Shown piece by piece: positions 32,619 to 45,303 of a DNA stretch of 64,000 nt. Origin of the DNA: Siphonodentalium dalli. Its lineage: Eukaryota > Mollusca > Scaphopoda > Gadilida > Siphonodentaliidae. Under the pieces are notes generated by a model. That model saw nothing but the letters and a program-made list of their open reading frames with translations, was not told the origin of the DNA and did no database searches. Numbering within the stretch: position 1 is the first letter of the stretch; each line of letters starts with the position of its first letter. A program made the translations under genes and the position numbers. The DNA is taken from the NCBI GenBank assembly GCA_032622095.1, contig CP136069.1:121822126-121886125 (forward strand), in the 5' to 3' direction.

Positions 32619-33310
32619 GTTATCCTCACAACCTCGACAGGGAACGTGGGAAGATGGGAGTTTTTGGTGTCTATTTTTAAATAGTTTGAAAGATCATATT
32701 TTAAATAACGAGTTGAAGTTTGACAATTTAAGATTGGGGAATTGGCTACCAGCGGATATTGACCGTATGCAGCGTGTTGTTTTTTGTTTGTTTGTTTATT
32801 TTTGTTTTGACCAACATAATTTCTATAGAATGTTACACTAAAAAATTGGAATATATCAGATCATATATAGTAAGAGGTGATTAGTTGGAAATGTCCAACG
32901 GTTAGAAAAACTTATATAACTGACGAAATCTGATCCATTCATACATGTATATAATTCGAGAAGAAAATAATATGTAAGGTAGTCCATTGTGTGTGGTCGG
33001 ACATTCCTGACAGAAGAAACTCTAATACGGGGCCTCTAGCCATGCCCCTACATTTAATTCATATATCCACTAATAATTTTGTTTTAAGATCTGACCACTT
33101 CACGAATACCCTTTTGTTTAACCCTTTGTATATAACTTGTATAACTCTGACCTCGATTATATACATGACACATTGAAATATTCTACATAGTGGACACCTG
33201 AACTCACAACACGTTATGGAACTTACAAAAAGACTTATTTAAACAACCTACTTCGACTTTGGAAAACAAATATTCTAAAATAAATTCATATATAATACTT
33301 AAGAAATAAA
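32619..33310 (+). other. Probable 3' untranslated region of the CAP gene
   Basis: Follows the TGA at 32,618. It includes a (TTTG)n run near 32,780. The first AATAAA signals are at 33,279-33,284 and 33,305-33,310, so a 3' UTR of about 0.7 kb is inferred; in AT-rich DNA these hexamers are weak evidence. Confidence 0.35.
33279..33310 (+). terminator. Candidate polyadenylation signals
   Basis: Two AATAAA hexamers 26 bp apart, with a T-rich/GT stretch (TTGTATTATTGTGGGG) starting about 10 bp after the second. They are the first AATAAA hexamers downstream of the CAP stop codon. Confidence 0.3.
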
Positions 33311-35387
33311 TGTATTGGTTTTGTATTATTGTGGGGCGGCGCTGTGGTCTGTTTAGGCACATTGTGTAAAGCGCAAAGGTGCTCCCAACGACCAAAGAGT
33401 CGTACCCCCCAATAACACACACACACCCACCATATTAATTTCTTATATTAATATAGCTTTTTGATGATTTATTCTAATACAAAAGCTGACTGTATTGTTA
33501 TTTATTTTCACAAAATCTGCCGATAATTTGAGACTAGCCCACGCAGCACATTAAGTCAGCCCAATATAGATTTCAAAGCACTTAGCAATGATAACGTGAT
33601 CGATATGAATAACTGGCTCCAAGTGAAAGTCGGCTGAACTAGTGAATTTTGAAAAGCACGCCCAATTATTCTACTGACCACTATTATAATGATTAGGTAA
33701 GATAATGTCAACAGTTTGTGACGTCGTATTCGTGTTACGATATCTCTGTTATTGGGGTATGAATCGGGTTACCCAACTGGCAGTTGGCCAATCATCGAAC
33801 ATGATTTAGTATAACACAGACGGGCTATGTAAATATTTATATATAAATTAAACAGCGCAGAATCGCACGAACAATAAAAGTAGACTTATTCGACTTATCA
33901 GCAAAGTTCTTAACTCAACCATTCTCACAAATATATACATATGCTTTCGTGCCAAGAATATTGCTATAGAAGGTAGAACTTATAGAATCTAAACATTCCA
34001 ATGTCATTTACTCAGATGGTTAGAGAACCAGATATAATGACACACTTACATTATTGGTAATCTCTGCACTCAGGTATAGCTAGAATTGTCCAAATCAACA
34101 ATTTATGCATATAGTATTCTTCATTATTTAACTCATTCCAATTCGTCTTATTCTCATTCTATTTATAAATGAAATGTATTTTACTGACATATACATAGTT
34201 GTCATATTGACAGTATTATTTTATCGTTTATTTTCTATTATGTATAATTATAAATATATCTCACATTATACATTCCATTAAAATTTACCATTCCGGGAAA
34301 TGATATTAACTCTTCATATGTATCAATGTATGTTACTTTATGGAATAAACTGTTAACGATTAATCTTTATCATTCTTGATTTAATGGTAGCAGATCGTCT
34401 TGTCATCGACCCTTAGGCCAAGCTGTGGTGTAGGTGGGTGCCACCGATGAGCGCCTTTGTGTGTGTTTGGGGCTCTAGAAAAGTGGAGGTGATCGGCGAG
34501 CTGCTGGGACGCAGTGACCACATGCACCATTATTTTCATCTAACAATTTGCTTAAAATATTTTAATTCACAATAAAATTCATATAAATTTACATACATGT
34601 TTCATGTTTTAAGATATATGTCAATCATTTTGATAGTGTATAATGTATATTATATATATGACTATAGAAAAGAAGACTATATGATATAATAGGAACAAAG
34701 ACTCAATTTGCAAATCTCAACCGTCTAGTGGAGATATTGATCATATTTCTCATAACTCAAAATTTCTGATCGTTCAAGTATGTTAACCCTTTCAATAAAT
34801 ACTCATTGACCAATAGTTCCCTTATGAAATGTCAAAGAATACTGTTATAACTGGTTGAGAGGACCCATTCATTGTAATGAAAGGGTTAAACGATGACCAA
34901 ATAATATTTGACCACTAGGCATGAGTGGAAACAGTGAGGAAAATATAAACTTTTAAGTGGAAACCTGTCGACCATATTCGCCAGGGTGAACAATTTGATA
35001 AATCAGATATTTTACTCAGTATATAGGTTAAGTGGCCAGAGTATCCGTGGAGCTCGCCGACCAAGGCAGTGCATCGGTATAATCAGGTCCCCCGATACTG
35101 GAACATGGCGAATTGCTGTCAATTCATGCCAACAAGGACCACATATACCATACACTGCTTTGAGTCTCGCCCAAATAACAAAACCCCTGGAGCGTATTCA
35201 CCAAGTAGGTTATTTTATTTTATAAACCAGGCAGCTCAACCAAGTAGTTTATTTGGTAGCGGCTGAACACACACGGCATCTTCGCTATAGCGTTAACGCC
35301 GAAGTTGGTTAATTTTTCTGGTCGAATCATATGTTTATCCATAAGTCGCGGTTAGTTTCCTACTGATGACTCATTTTTCTCTAACAT
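33311..35387. other. Intergenic, no gene seen
   Basis: A GC-richer patch at 33,331-33,412 (GGGGCGGCGCTGTGG ... GAGTCGTACCCCCC) has a weak tRNA-promoter look and could be a SINE fragment. A second one at 34,400-34,525 is unexplained. The rest is AT-rich without recognised features. Confidence 0.35.
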
Positions 35388-35668
35388 AGTATGGAGTGAT
35401 AGGGTTAGATATCCGCAGGGCGGCGCCGTATGGGGTGATAGGGGTTAGGTATCCCTATCGCGGCGCCGTATGGAGCGATAGGGGTTTAGTATCCCCATCG
35501 CGGCGCCGTATGAAGCGATAGGGGTTAGGTATCCCCACCGAGGCGCAGTATGGCGTGATAGAGGTTAGGCATCCCCATCGCGGCGCCGTATGGCGTGATA
35601 GAGGTTATGTATCCCCATCGCGGCGCCGTATGGAGTGATAGGGGTTAGGTATCCCCATCGCGGCGCCT
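35388..35668 (+). repeat. 40-bp minisatellite, 7 units
   Basis: Units read GGCGCCGTATGGAGTGATAG then GGGTTAGGTATCCCCATCGC, GC-rich in an AT-rich setting. The flanks are themselves partly duplicated: TTTTTCTGGTCGAATCATAT and GTCGCGGTTAGTTTCCTA occur before (35,314-35,361) and after (35,737-35,792) the array, so a ~430-bp segment seems duplicated around it. Confidence 0.85.
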
Positions 35669-35859
35669 TTCTATCGGGAATAGACGAAGTGTTTACTCAT
35701 TTTACATAATAAATACACTCTGTTATGACCGAAATGTGTTATTTTTTCTGGTCGAATCATATAGGTATGTCCATATGTCGCGGTTAGTTTCCTATAGAGG
35801 GCTCATATATCTCGAACATATTATAGAGGAATAAGTGTTAGATATCCCCATATACATAC

Positions 35860-35912
35860 ATACATAAATACACACACAGACAGACAGACAGAAGTTCCAA
35901 AATATATATTAG
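35860..35912 (-). mobile_element. Helitron-like 5' end, inverted
   Basis: Read on the minus strand from about 35,912 it begins TCTAATATATATTTTGGAAC and runs into (CTGT)n, as in the element at 101-600. The matching 3' hairpin end was not found to the left, but the 40-bp minisatellite there would fit the tandem-repeat core of such elements. Confidence 0.35.
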
Positions 35913-36643
35913 ATAGTTATTTGTTCTGAGTATATATAGCTGCATGCGATCTGTCTCATTATTTTCATGAGATTTCTGGCCATAGCATAATAGCGATCTT
36001 GAGTTTTATGTAAATAAAAGTGAATTTCGATGTAAGGGGAGTAATCGAAAATATCAATAGCATGAATGAAGGATTGGTTATCAAAATAGTCCGGCATTTG
36101 CGAGAGTGTGATGACAAGATCGATATTTTGTCAGAGAGTATAGGCTTACATGCCAGGGATTTTTTTTTTTTCGCCGGGTGTGGGGGGAGGGGGGGGGGGG
36201 CACGAAAATAGTCCAGGATACAAGGTCCGGGTGGGTGATTGTCAGCTCCGATCGCAGATTTTTCCAATGATACGTTTAAAAATCCAAATCCATGTTTAAA
36301 GACAAATTATATACGAATACTAAAATAATTTTAAATGTGCTGGCTTGTAACACGCTGCACAGCCCCACCCTATAGATTTATCAAAACCTTTTGATTACGT
36401 TTCGTGCATTTGGCCTCAGGGCAACAACTAGCAAATCTCGGAATTAAAGTGCAACTACCCGATGTAACGAAAAGTTAAAACACAAACCTGAAAATGACTG
36501 TTATGAACGATGGTTTATCCGGGTTCACCCCAGTCAAACGGAGGTAAAACAGGGCGACAGATTATCACTCCTTCTATTTGCACTCTATGTGAACAATCTG
36601 GAAGATCATCTTAAGAATAGCAGCTGTATAGTACAAATGTTAC

Positions 36644-36716
36644 TAAAACCAATACCGGGGTGTACCTAAAACCATTACCGGGGTGTACCTAAAACCAATA
36701 CCGGGGTGTACCTAAA
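36644..36716 (+). repeat. 23-bp repeat, 3 copies, inside the RT remnant
   Basis: AAAACCAATACCGGGGTGTACCT is present three times, one copy with CCATT. It separates RT motifs B and C and must have expanded after, or while, the retroelement decayed. Confidence 0.85.
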
Positions 36717-36734
36717 ACGGTTGCTCCTGATATA

Positions 36735-37184
36735 TGTGACCCGCCATATCAAATCCAGTCGTAAGTCGGGACATTTTTACCCTGTGCCAATGCATTCTCT
36801 TATATATGCGAGTCGACGATAGGTCGCCTCGCATATATAAGAGAATGCATTGGCCTAACAATTTTAATAATTTTTTCTAGTATTCTTCAACAATTTTATA
36901 ATTTCACCCATACAGAGCCCCAGACAAACATGAGCAGACGACACTCTTATATATGCTTCTATATATGTGTGGGACTCCCTGCGGGGTAATGGATGTTTTT
37001 TATTTTATGTCTTAAAAATTGTATGAAACATTTATTTAAAATAAATGATAACAAATTGTTAGACCAATGCATTCTCTTATATATGCGAGGCGACCTATGG
37101 TCGACTCGCATATATAAGAGAATGCATTGGCACAGGGTAAACAAAAATCCCGACTTACGACTGGATTTGATATGGCGGGTCACA
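36735..37184. mobile_element. Double-hairpin MITE inserted in LINE RT (copy 2)
   Basis: Sibling of 23,793-24,250 with the same ends (TGTGACCCGCC and GGCGGGTCACA) and the same inner palindromes. TATA occurs on both sides. Taking out the element with one TATA places LLLIY directly in front of SDDTAIL, so the insertion hit just before the RT catalytic motif. A 2-bp TA duplication would leave the frame shifted. Confidence 0.9.
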
Positions 37185-37430
37185 TATATTCCGATGATAC
37201 TGCGATTTTATCTGACACAACCCGCGGTTTGCAAATTTCCCTCGACCATGCACTTTTCCACATATTCTGATACTTGGACACTTGATCTTAACAATAATGA
37301 CATTCGGAAGTAAACCGAAATACAAAAAGCCATTATCTTAATATCTTTCAAAATGAATGAAAAAAATCTTGAAATCATCGACACTTTCAAATACCTGGGA
37401 ACCTGGTTCACAAGAAATGCCCCGTTTATG

Positions 37431-38756
37431 TTTGTTTAAACATACTTTTTTCCCACGCAAAGACAATACATACAGATACATAAAACATAACAAATTGAGA
37501 GCATAGTTGACATAAAATTGTTGGTATATGTTATCGGAGATTTGCAGGCATGTTATATCAGTTGGAAACGGAGACGATAGTAAACTATAAGCTTTTTTTT
37601 TTGGTCGTTCAAGATGATACCCAATATGCTTAACTTATACCCTCTGACAACGCCAAAAGATTGCCGTAAATTGTAAAATCTTAGACGAATTTTCAAATTT
37701 CGCGGCAAATAAAAATGTTACAAAGTCAGGCACAGAAATTGTGTGAGAATTTACACCACGTCGAGTTAGATATAATAAATAATGTATGTCTTGTCATTGA
37801 CTAAATGCCAACATAGCGGCCCCCGATGATGAATAGTCGCCCGCGAACTATTCCTTCTCTCGGACCATTATCTTGTCACAGTCAACGCCAAGATTTGCAT
37901 TATTTAATATAATAGTATTTGGTTGGAATTTCAAACTATCGTAACAATTTGAACCCATTTAGAAATTTCCAACTATCGTTGATTTAGGATTACAATTTTC
38001 AAATGTTGAAATTTGGCCAAAGTGAAACATTTCATTCCATGTCGTCACGTCCCTGGTCAGTTATCACCCCATCAATATGCCACATTACAGTAATTATACA
38101 ATGGTTGGTTCTAAAGCTGCCTATAGCGAGGAATGAGGGCTTCAATAGAAACGTAACTACCAGGTTCATGTTCTTCAAGTTAAAATCATCCACTTTTCTT
38201 AGAAATTACTAATAGAGGATGAGTCAAAAGTAAGTTATGTTTAAATAAATGTTTCCATAATAAAATTATAATGTTTATACCATAACCTTAGTTGACGAGC
38301 ATTGCACAATAGGACTTCTCACTTTATCCATTTTCGAAAGTAATCTTGACGCAGACATTGTCAGGTTACTACGAATCGGGGAACAAACTTAATAAAAGCT
38401 TATGGGCTTGTTGTTTAATCCCCTTTTCAATTCACCTATCTATACTATATTGTCAAAACTGAGGTTATATGTTCATATATGTTACATGTATTAGTATTGT
38501 AATAAAATATGTTTACGTCAATCGGGCGGCGTGTTCGATGCGGGCAAGGATCAGTACAGCGAAATTCGTCAAGAATTGTCTACGTTTCCACTTCATGGTA
38601 AAAGTAAATGTTAATGACATACATGTATTTTCGTGTCAAAGTTGATATCATTGCTAAGTGAATGATAGTTCACCAAGCTGCCGTCTGTCATTGTTTCGGC
38701 AACTCTCGTACCATGCATGCAGCTTATTTCAGGGCGCACTCAATGGTGGTTATGGT
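37431..38756. other. Intergenic, no gene seen
   Basis: AT-rich. A short stretch at 38,522-38,607 is GC-richer and open in one frame (GGVFDAGKDQYSEIRQELS) before a GTAAAA, but no acceptor or partner exon was found. Confidence 0.4.
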
Positions 38757-41700
38757 TACAATACACCAAATACAAATTAGTAGTGTGATTTCCCCTGGCA
38801 CTACCAAGCTAGGATCAGCATAAAAAAAATTCTGGCAGCTGAATGGTCAATGATACATGGATGAAAAGTGCACGAAAAAATGCACAAATGTGTTTCCCGT
38901 CGAGAAACATCAAATATAACCACATGGTAAATGGTTATGGCTGTGCAAGTGGCGAATATTTATGGGAGGTGTTTGTGTTTTTTTCGATGTCATTTTTTTC
39001 TCAATTTTAAGGGTAGTGTGACGTTTGTCAAGCTGAAGTGTGATTTACCACGTTCACAAGTACTTTTGGGCACATTGCTGTGTGTCTAAAAGGACGTTCT
39101 TTAATTTCAAATACTCGTGCACGGTCAAAGCTTTTCTGCGAATACAGGCCAGCGGGATTTGTTAACACTGAGGCCTATGTAAATCATTTGGTGTATTGTA
39201 ACCTATAGTGAAAATTGGTCGTTTTTCAGATTTCTGCTCTGAAACAAGTCCCGTGATCATTATGCCCATGAAACAAATTGGAAACCTAAAGCACGCGATA
39301 CGACAGCTTATTTGGCGCCGGAGCCGTCCAATAAAATTACAAATTAACGACCTCTGATGTCATTTCTGCTTCTCGTTGTAGAACCTAAAATTAACATTTT
39401 CGACCTATTTTTGGGCCCAATGGTGCCACTTTAATTAATCTGAGACCTTAATTGTCGAAAATATTCATATTTGTTCCAAACACCGTAAACAGAAAAACAT
39501 TAAAACGCATACAGTTCCGTTCATATATACCATGACCATCGCGTAAACAGCATGTTATCATAAAGACCTACTATATTTTACCTAAGCAAGAGACTGATTG
39601 TGTTACAGAAGAAAGCACAATGCTACTAGCTAATCACACACAAATGGCATAAACGCTCTTTATTAGTTCCATATCAGGTATTCACAAACAAAGAACGCTC
39701 TTTATGTTTACCATCATAATATAAACAAACACCAGAAAAGTAACTTGTTATGCTTTTGTTTACATAACAATGGTCAAACATATGACCATAACATACTGTT
39801 TATGCGATATATCTTATTTGTATACGGACAAAGTCTATCTACATTTTGATGTTCTTTCTGTTTGTGGCGGTTTTTGACGGGTGGAGATATTTTCACAGGA
39901 TACCCACTGCCAAGGCCAACCGTGTCTTTAAGGGTAGTGTGACGTTTGTCAAGCTCCAGTGTGATCTACCATGCTAACAAGTACTTTTGTGCACATTTAT
40001 GTGTGTCTGAAAGGACGTTCTTTAATTTCAAATACTCGTGCAGGGTCAAAGCTTTGCTGCGAATATAGGCCAGCGGGATTTGTTAACACTGAGGCCTATG
40101 TAAATCATTTGGTGTATTGTAACCTATAGTGAAAATGGTCGTTTTTCAGATTTCTGCTCTGAAACAAGTCCCGTGCTCATGATGCCCATGAAACAAATTG
40201 GAAACATAAAGCACGCGATACGACAGCTTATTTGGAGCCGCAGCCGTCCAATAAAATTACAAATTAACCCCTCTGATGCTATTTCTGCTTCTCGTTGTAG
40301 AACCGAAATTTACCATTTTCGACCTATTTTTGGGCCCAATTGTATCCCTTTAATGAATGTGAGACCATATTTGTTGGCATCCGACATCCTAGATGAACGA
40401 CAAGGTAGATTTGTCGGGTTTGGGCACGACATGAGAGTAAAGCGTGACGTCAGATGAACCATACCCTAAAATATGATGCAAAATCGGACCCGATTCGGGT
40501 CAAACTAAGCTGAATTGCCCCTGTTAGGTGACAGGTTGACAAAAAAGCCTACCACGGAAGTTTGCAGAAATGGTTCGACTATCCAACGCGCACAAATTTT
40601 GGCCAATAAATATATTCTTGTGACGGGACAATTTTGATTTTCTGTCGATTTTTTTCGAAAATTGTGTAGGTGCGCCCAATGTGAAACATAAGTGCGCCCA
40701 ACTCGCCTAGCGAATCGTATCGCATATTTTCTGGAAGTGGTATCTACAAGCTATCAGATCGACAACCTGTTTGTACATCGTCATTGTTTACTTTGCCAAT
40801 ATTCAGCTAAAATGAAAAAAATTGACATTCAAGTCAAAGTAATTTTTTTTGCAAATTCAGCTATGGGTGGTGACAGAAAATGGTTAATAAAGTAAGAACA
40901 CCGACATATTTCGAATCAAATATATTTATTTTGACGTGGGTATATAAATGGACGCAATATAACATCATTTGGGCGACTTTCTTTACCTTCCAGTGATCAC
41001 TATAGGTTACAATACACCAAATACAAATTAGCTAGGATCAGCATAAATAAAATTCTGGCAGCTGAATGGTCAATGATACATGGATGAAAAGTGCACGAAA
41101 AAATGCACAAATGTGTTTCCCGTCGAGAAACATCAAATATAAACACATGGTAAATGGTTATGGCTGTGCAAGTGGCGAATAATTTATGGGAGGTGTTTGT
41201 GTTTTTTTCGATGTCATTTTTTTCTCAATTTTAAGGGTAGTGTGACGTTTGTCAAGCTCCAGTGTGATCTACCATGCTAACAAGTACTTTGTGCACATTT
41301 CTGTGTGTCTGAAAGGACGTTCTTTAATTTCAAACACTCGTGCAGGGTCAAAGCTTTGCTGCGAATATATACCAGCGGGATTTGTTAACACTGAGGCCTA
41401 TGTAAATCATTTGGTGTATCGTAACCTATAAATACACCAAATACAAATTAGTAGAGTGATTTCCCCTGGCACCCCAAACTAGGATCAGCACAATAAAATT
41501 CCTGGCCGCTACATGATGAAAAGTGCACTAAAAAGCACAAACGTGTTTCCAGACAAGAAACGTGAAATATAACCGCATGGTGAACGATTACAGCTGTCAA
41601 ATTAACGGATAATGTATGGGAGGTGGCGGTGTTTTTTTTTCGATTTAATTTTTTCTCCATTTTGAGTATAGTGTGACGTTTGTCAAAACTGCAGTGTGAC

Positions 41701-44150
41701 GCAATACGCTACGCTGGCAAGTACTTTTGGGTACCATTTTCGTGTTTCAAAAAGGACGTTCTTTAATGTTTGATTCCCGTACAGGGTCAACCCTTTCCTG
41801 CGAATACAGGCCAGCGGGTTCTGTTAACACTGACAGAGGCCTATGCAAATCATTTGGTGTATTGTAACTTATATTGAAAAATTGTCGTTTTTCAGATTTC
41901 TGCTCTGAAACATGTTCCGTGTTCACTATCCCCATAAAACAAATTGGAAACATAAAGCACGCGATACGACAGAATATTTTGCGCGGGAACCGTCCAATAA
42001 AATTGAAAATTAACGCCTCTGATGCCATTTCTGCTTCTCATTGTAGAACCGAAAATTGCCATTTCGACCTGTTTTGGGCCCATGGGTGCCCCTTTAATGA
42101 ATGTGAGACCATATTTTTGGGCGCCCGACAACCTAGATGAACGCCAAGGCAGATTTGTCGGGTTTGGGCACGACATGGGGGTAAAGCGTGACGTCGTTAT
42201 GGACCATACTCTAACATATGATGCTATCTCGGACCAGTATCGGATCAAACGAAGTTGAATGGAGCTTTCCACAGAGGCCACGCCCACAACGTAGTCCCGC
42301 CCAATGGCAATTTATTAGAATATATTCGACCAATCAGATGCCGAGCCGGCCGCTGGCTGCGGAGATTTTTTTCGACGCCATCTTTCTTCACCCTAATTTT
42401 GATATCCATGCATACATTCAATGTTAAATTGGCTATATTCAAACAACTTTTTTGTTGTCAAATCATAATATACTGAGATTTATATTTGCGGCATGATGTT
42501 ATAAATTTATCCGTGATTATAACAATGTTTTTCGTTTAGCATGACACTTGTCATAATTTTCACATTTAATGGCAAAACGAATGTATGTTCTCTGATTTAG
42601 ATATATATTAGAGTTCAGTGATCTGTCTGTCTGCTCTGGTCTGTATGCAATTTTTCTTCCAGAGCCCTTGATCGATTTTAACCAATTTTGGTGTGGTGCC
42701 TCGGGGTACCACGGCAGATGTTATAACGAACTTATATTTTAAATTAAATTTTTTAAAACAAATTTTTGAATTTTTTAGCAATAAGTTTCAATCTAAAAAT
42801 CTAAAAAGAAAATTTTAAAATTAAATTTAAATTTTGTTTAATCAAGTAAAAAAAAAATTAAATTAAATTTTGTTTTAAAGATTCAATCTAAAAATCTAAA
42901 AAGAAAATAAAAAATATTTACTTTTAAAAAATAATGTAATTTTTTTTTTAATTTAAAAAACAAATTATTATTTTGTTTTTGTTCAACAGCAGATCAAAGT
43001 TCAATCTAAAAAAAAATAAAAAATTGAATCTAAATAATTTTTTTTAAATCAAACTGGTTAAAAGTTCATATTTGAACGAATCATATACATGAGTATGTTT
43101 CAGCTAGTTAACATAATATAAGGGCAAGTGCTGATGAGTTCACTTTGGAAGTCGATCTCGGTAACAGACAATATTTGTGTGGATAAAGTATTTTTACCAG
43201 TGGGCGGGACTACTGCTGTGGGTGTGGCCTCTGTGGAAAGCTCCATTGCCCCTTTAAGATGACAGGTTGACGAAAATGCCTACCCTGGAAGTTTGCAGAA
43301 ATGGTTTGACGACCCAACGCTCCCAAATATCCGCCAATAAATGCATTCTTGTGAAAGGACAATTTTGGTTTTCTCGAAAATTAGCCCAATGTGAAACGTA
43401 AGTGCGCACAATTCGCCGTACCGGAAGTGGTATCTGCAAGCTATCAGATCGACTTCATGTATGTATGTCGTCATTGTTTACATTGCCAAAATGCAGCTAC
43501 AATTAAATAAAAGTATATTCAAGCCAAGTTAAATTTTTAGCACATTCAGATATGGGTGGTGGCAGAAAGTGGTTAATAAAGTAAGAACACAGACATGTTT
43601 GGAATCAAATTTATTTATTTTGACATGAGTATATAAATAGACGCTATTTAATATCGTTTGGGCGACTTTCTTATCTTTCCAGTGATCACTATAGGTTATA
43701 ACACACCACATACAAATTAGTAGTGTAATTTCCCCTGCCACCACACAAGCTAAGATCAGCATAAAAATTCCTGGCAGCTGAATGGTCAATGATACATGGA
43801 TGAAAAGTGCACGAAAAATTGCACGCACGTGTTTCCCGACGAGAAACATCAAATATAGCCACATGGTGAACGGTTACGGCCGTCGAATTGACGAATAATT
43901 TATGGGAGGTGTTGGTGTGGGGGGTTTTTTCGATGTCATTTTTTTTCTCTGCATTTTGACACTGCAGCTTGAACTTTGACGCAATACGTTGACAAGTACT
44001 TTTGGGCACATTTTCTTGTGTCAAAAAGGAAGTTCTTTAATTTTTTATACTCACGCAGGGTCAACCCTTTCCTGCGAATACAGGCCGGTGGGATCTGTTA
44101 ACACAGAGGCCTATGCAAATAATTTGGTGTATTGTAACCTGGTTCTTGTG
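38757..44150 (+). repeat. Composite tandem repeat, three-module unit (~1.7 kb)
   Basis: Three modules recur in the same order. M1 (TACACCAAATACAAATTAG to GGAGGTGTTTGTG) lies at 38,757, 41,008, 41,430 and 43,693. M2 (GTAGTGTGACGTTTGTCAAG to GGGCCCAATTGT) lies at 39,010, 39,928, 41,235, 41,665 and 43,960. M3 (GACAGGTTGACRAAAA and GGTGGTGRCAGAAARTGG) lies at 40,370-40,995 and 42,110-43,692. Some units lack modules, as expected from unequal exchange. Insertions interrupt it at about 39,445-39,925 and at 42,261-43,244. Short ORFs recur with the modules but are not conserved between copies. Confidence 0.75.
42261..43244. mobile_element. Inserted element with ~45-bp TIRs
   Basis: GGAGCTTTCCACAGAGGCCA at the left is the inverse of TGGCCTCTGTGGAAAGCTCC at the right, and the arms continue through GTAGTCCCGCCCA. 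AT occurs at both edges. The related repeat at about 40,511 (GCTGAATTGCCCC) shows the site without it. The interior is very AT-rich with TTTAAATT runs and a CTGTCTGTCTG/GGGGTACC stretch that recurs, inverted, near 56.3-56.7 kb. No transposase. Confidence 0.8.
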
Positions 44151-44202
44151 GCTAGAAGGAACTAAACAAGTAGAATTACGCCCCTTTGGCTGCTTGCATA
44201 CT

Positions 44203-44262
44203 GTGTTGGAACTGTTACATCGGAGGTCGTTCTATCGCCGGTTTGTGATGGTTTAGGAATGA
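44203..44262 (-). repeat. Solitary, diverged unit of the 51.5-kb minisatellite
   Basis: On the minus strand it reads CCTAAACCATCACAAACCGG, CGATAGAACGAC and GATGTAACAGTTCC, matching the 64-bp unit at 51.5-52.9 kb at most positions. It is single copy here and in opposite orientation, immediately after the composite repeat. Confidence 0.7.
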
Positions 44263-45303
44263 TTTGTAACGGTTCCTTTTGAAACCCAACGAAATATGCA
44301 TTAAGTTGATTTTACACCACGTATTATCACTTTCGGTGAGTTACACTGCCTTCCTATATATGATTATGTGTCAACAGTATAGTATAGTCGTTCACTTTTT
44401 TGTGACGCAAAACATGCAACCTGGCATGATTTGTCAGTGTGAACTGTGTGGACTGAATAGTCTGGTCGATAAAAGGTTTGACCTAGAAAAAATTTGGACT
44501 AAGTTGGTTTTTATTCAATTTTGAAGAAGAATATCTCCTTTACAACATATCCAAAATCCGCTAAAATCCGCTTTGAGCAAACTTTTTTACAGAGATTTAA
44601 AAAAATGCTCATTTTTCGACCTTGCGAAGTAAGTTTTTCTACAATATCCCTCATCGGCGACACCAGAACGCATTAATCCTCCATCCGATATATACCAGTT
44701 TGTGTAAAAGAGTATAGGGGGCGAATAGAGTGACAAGGACAGAAAATAATGCAATTGCGGCGATGAAATGGCTGTCAAAATGGCCGCAACTACAATCCAT
44801 GCTACGATGAAAGCAACATATTGGATAACCCCCAATAAGCGAAAATACACATTTGTAATTTACAAGAATGTTGTTATATATCTTTAAATGTACACATATA
44901 TTTAAAACAGATCTATCTGAATGATTTATCGATCGCTGCTACGCACGTTAACACAATGATTTACGTTCGGGTTTTCTTATTAGAATACATCCAACAGTCG
45001 GACCAAAAACAGTTATCTTGGGCATGCAACACACGAAGTAATATTTCGTCAAACAGTGCGTGGTAGTTTCCTTTTGGAATGATGATTAATTATTGAATGT
45101 AAAGCAGAAACTAAAGTGCCCACCCTATCTGTGTAAATACTAGTTATATTTCCAGAATTTTCAACACTCTCCGTGACAATAAACCATACACGTATGTCGT
45201 AATGCTGATTAGACTGTCAAGAAACAGTTTTCTCCCACCCCCTACACACTTTAGCACAGGCAGCCAGTGTGAGATAGCTGGGTGAGATTTCCCTGTCTCA
45301 CAT

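Larger units (their letters stand above)
36375..37430 (+). pseudogene. LINE reverse-transcriptase fragment, split by a MITE
   Basis: Motif A reads DLSKPFDYV at 36,375-36,401 (first catalytic Asp). After frame changes, motif B appears as VKQGDRLSLLLFALYVNNLED near 36,545-36,605. A 23-bp repeat and the MITE at 36,735-37,184 follow, then motif C as YSDDTAILSD at about 37,187 and FKYLGTWFTRN near 37,390. This is the RT palm and the start of the thumb. Several stops and frameshifts make it dead. It begins about where the LINE at 6.6-8.3 kb ends, but nothing shows they are the same family. Confidence 0.85.

Noticed and set aside
33331-33412. tRNA gene or tRNA-derived SINE
   Set aside because: The B-box-like GAGTCGTACCC is imperfect, no cloverleaf can be drawn and no second copy was seen. 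Kept only as a remark in the intergenic entry.
38522-38607. Possible exon (GGVFDAGKDQYSEIRQELS) before GTAAAA
   Set aside because: No acceptor in a suitable position and no partner exon were found; 86 bp of open frame is not enough.
41892-42287. 131-codon minus-strand ORF
   Set aside because: It lies in the composite repeat; the related copy at 40.2-40.5 kb does not keep the whole frame.
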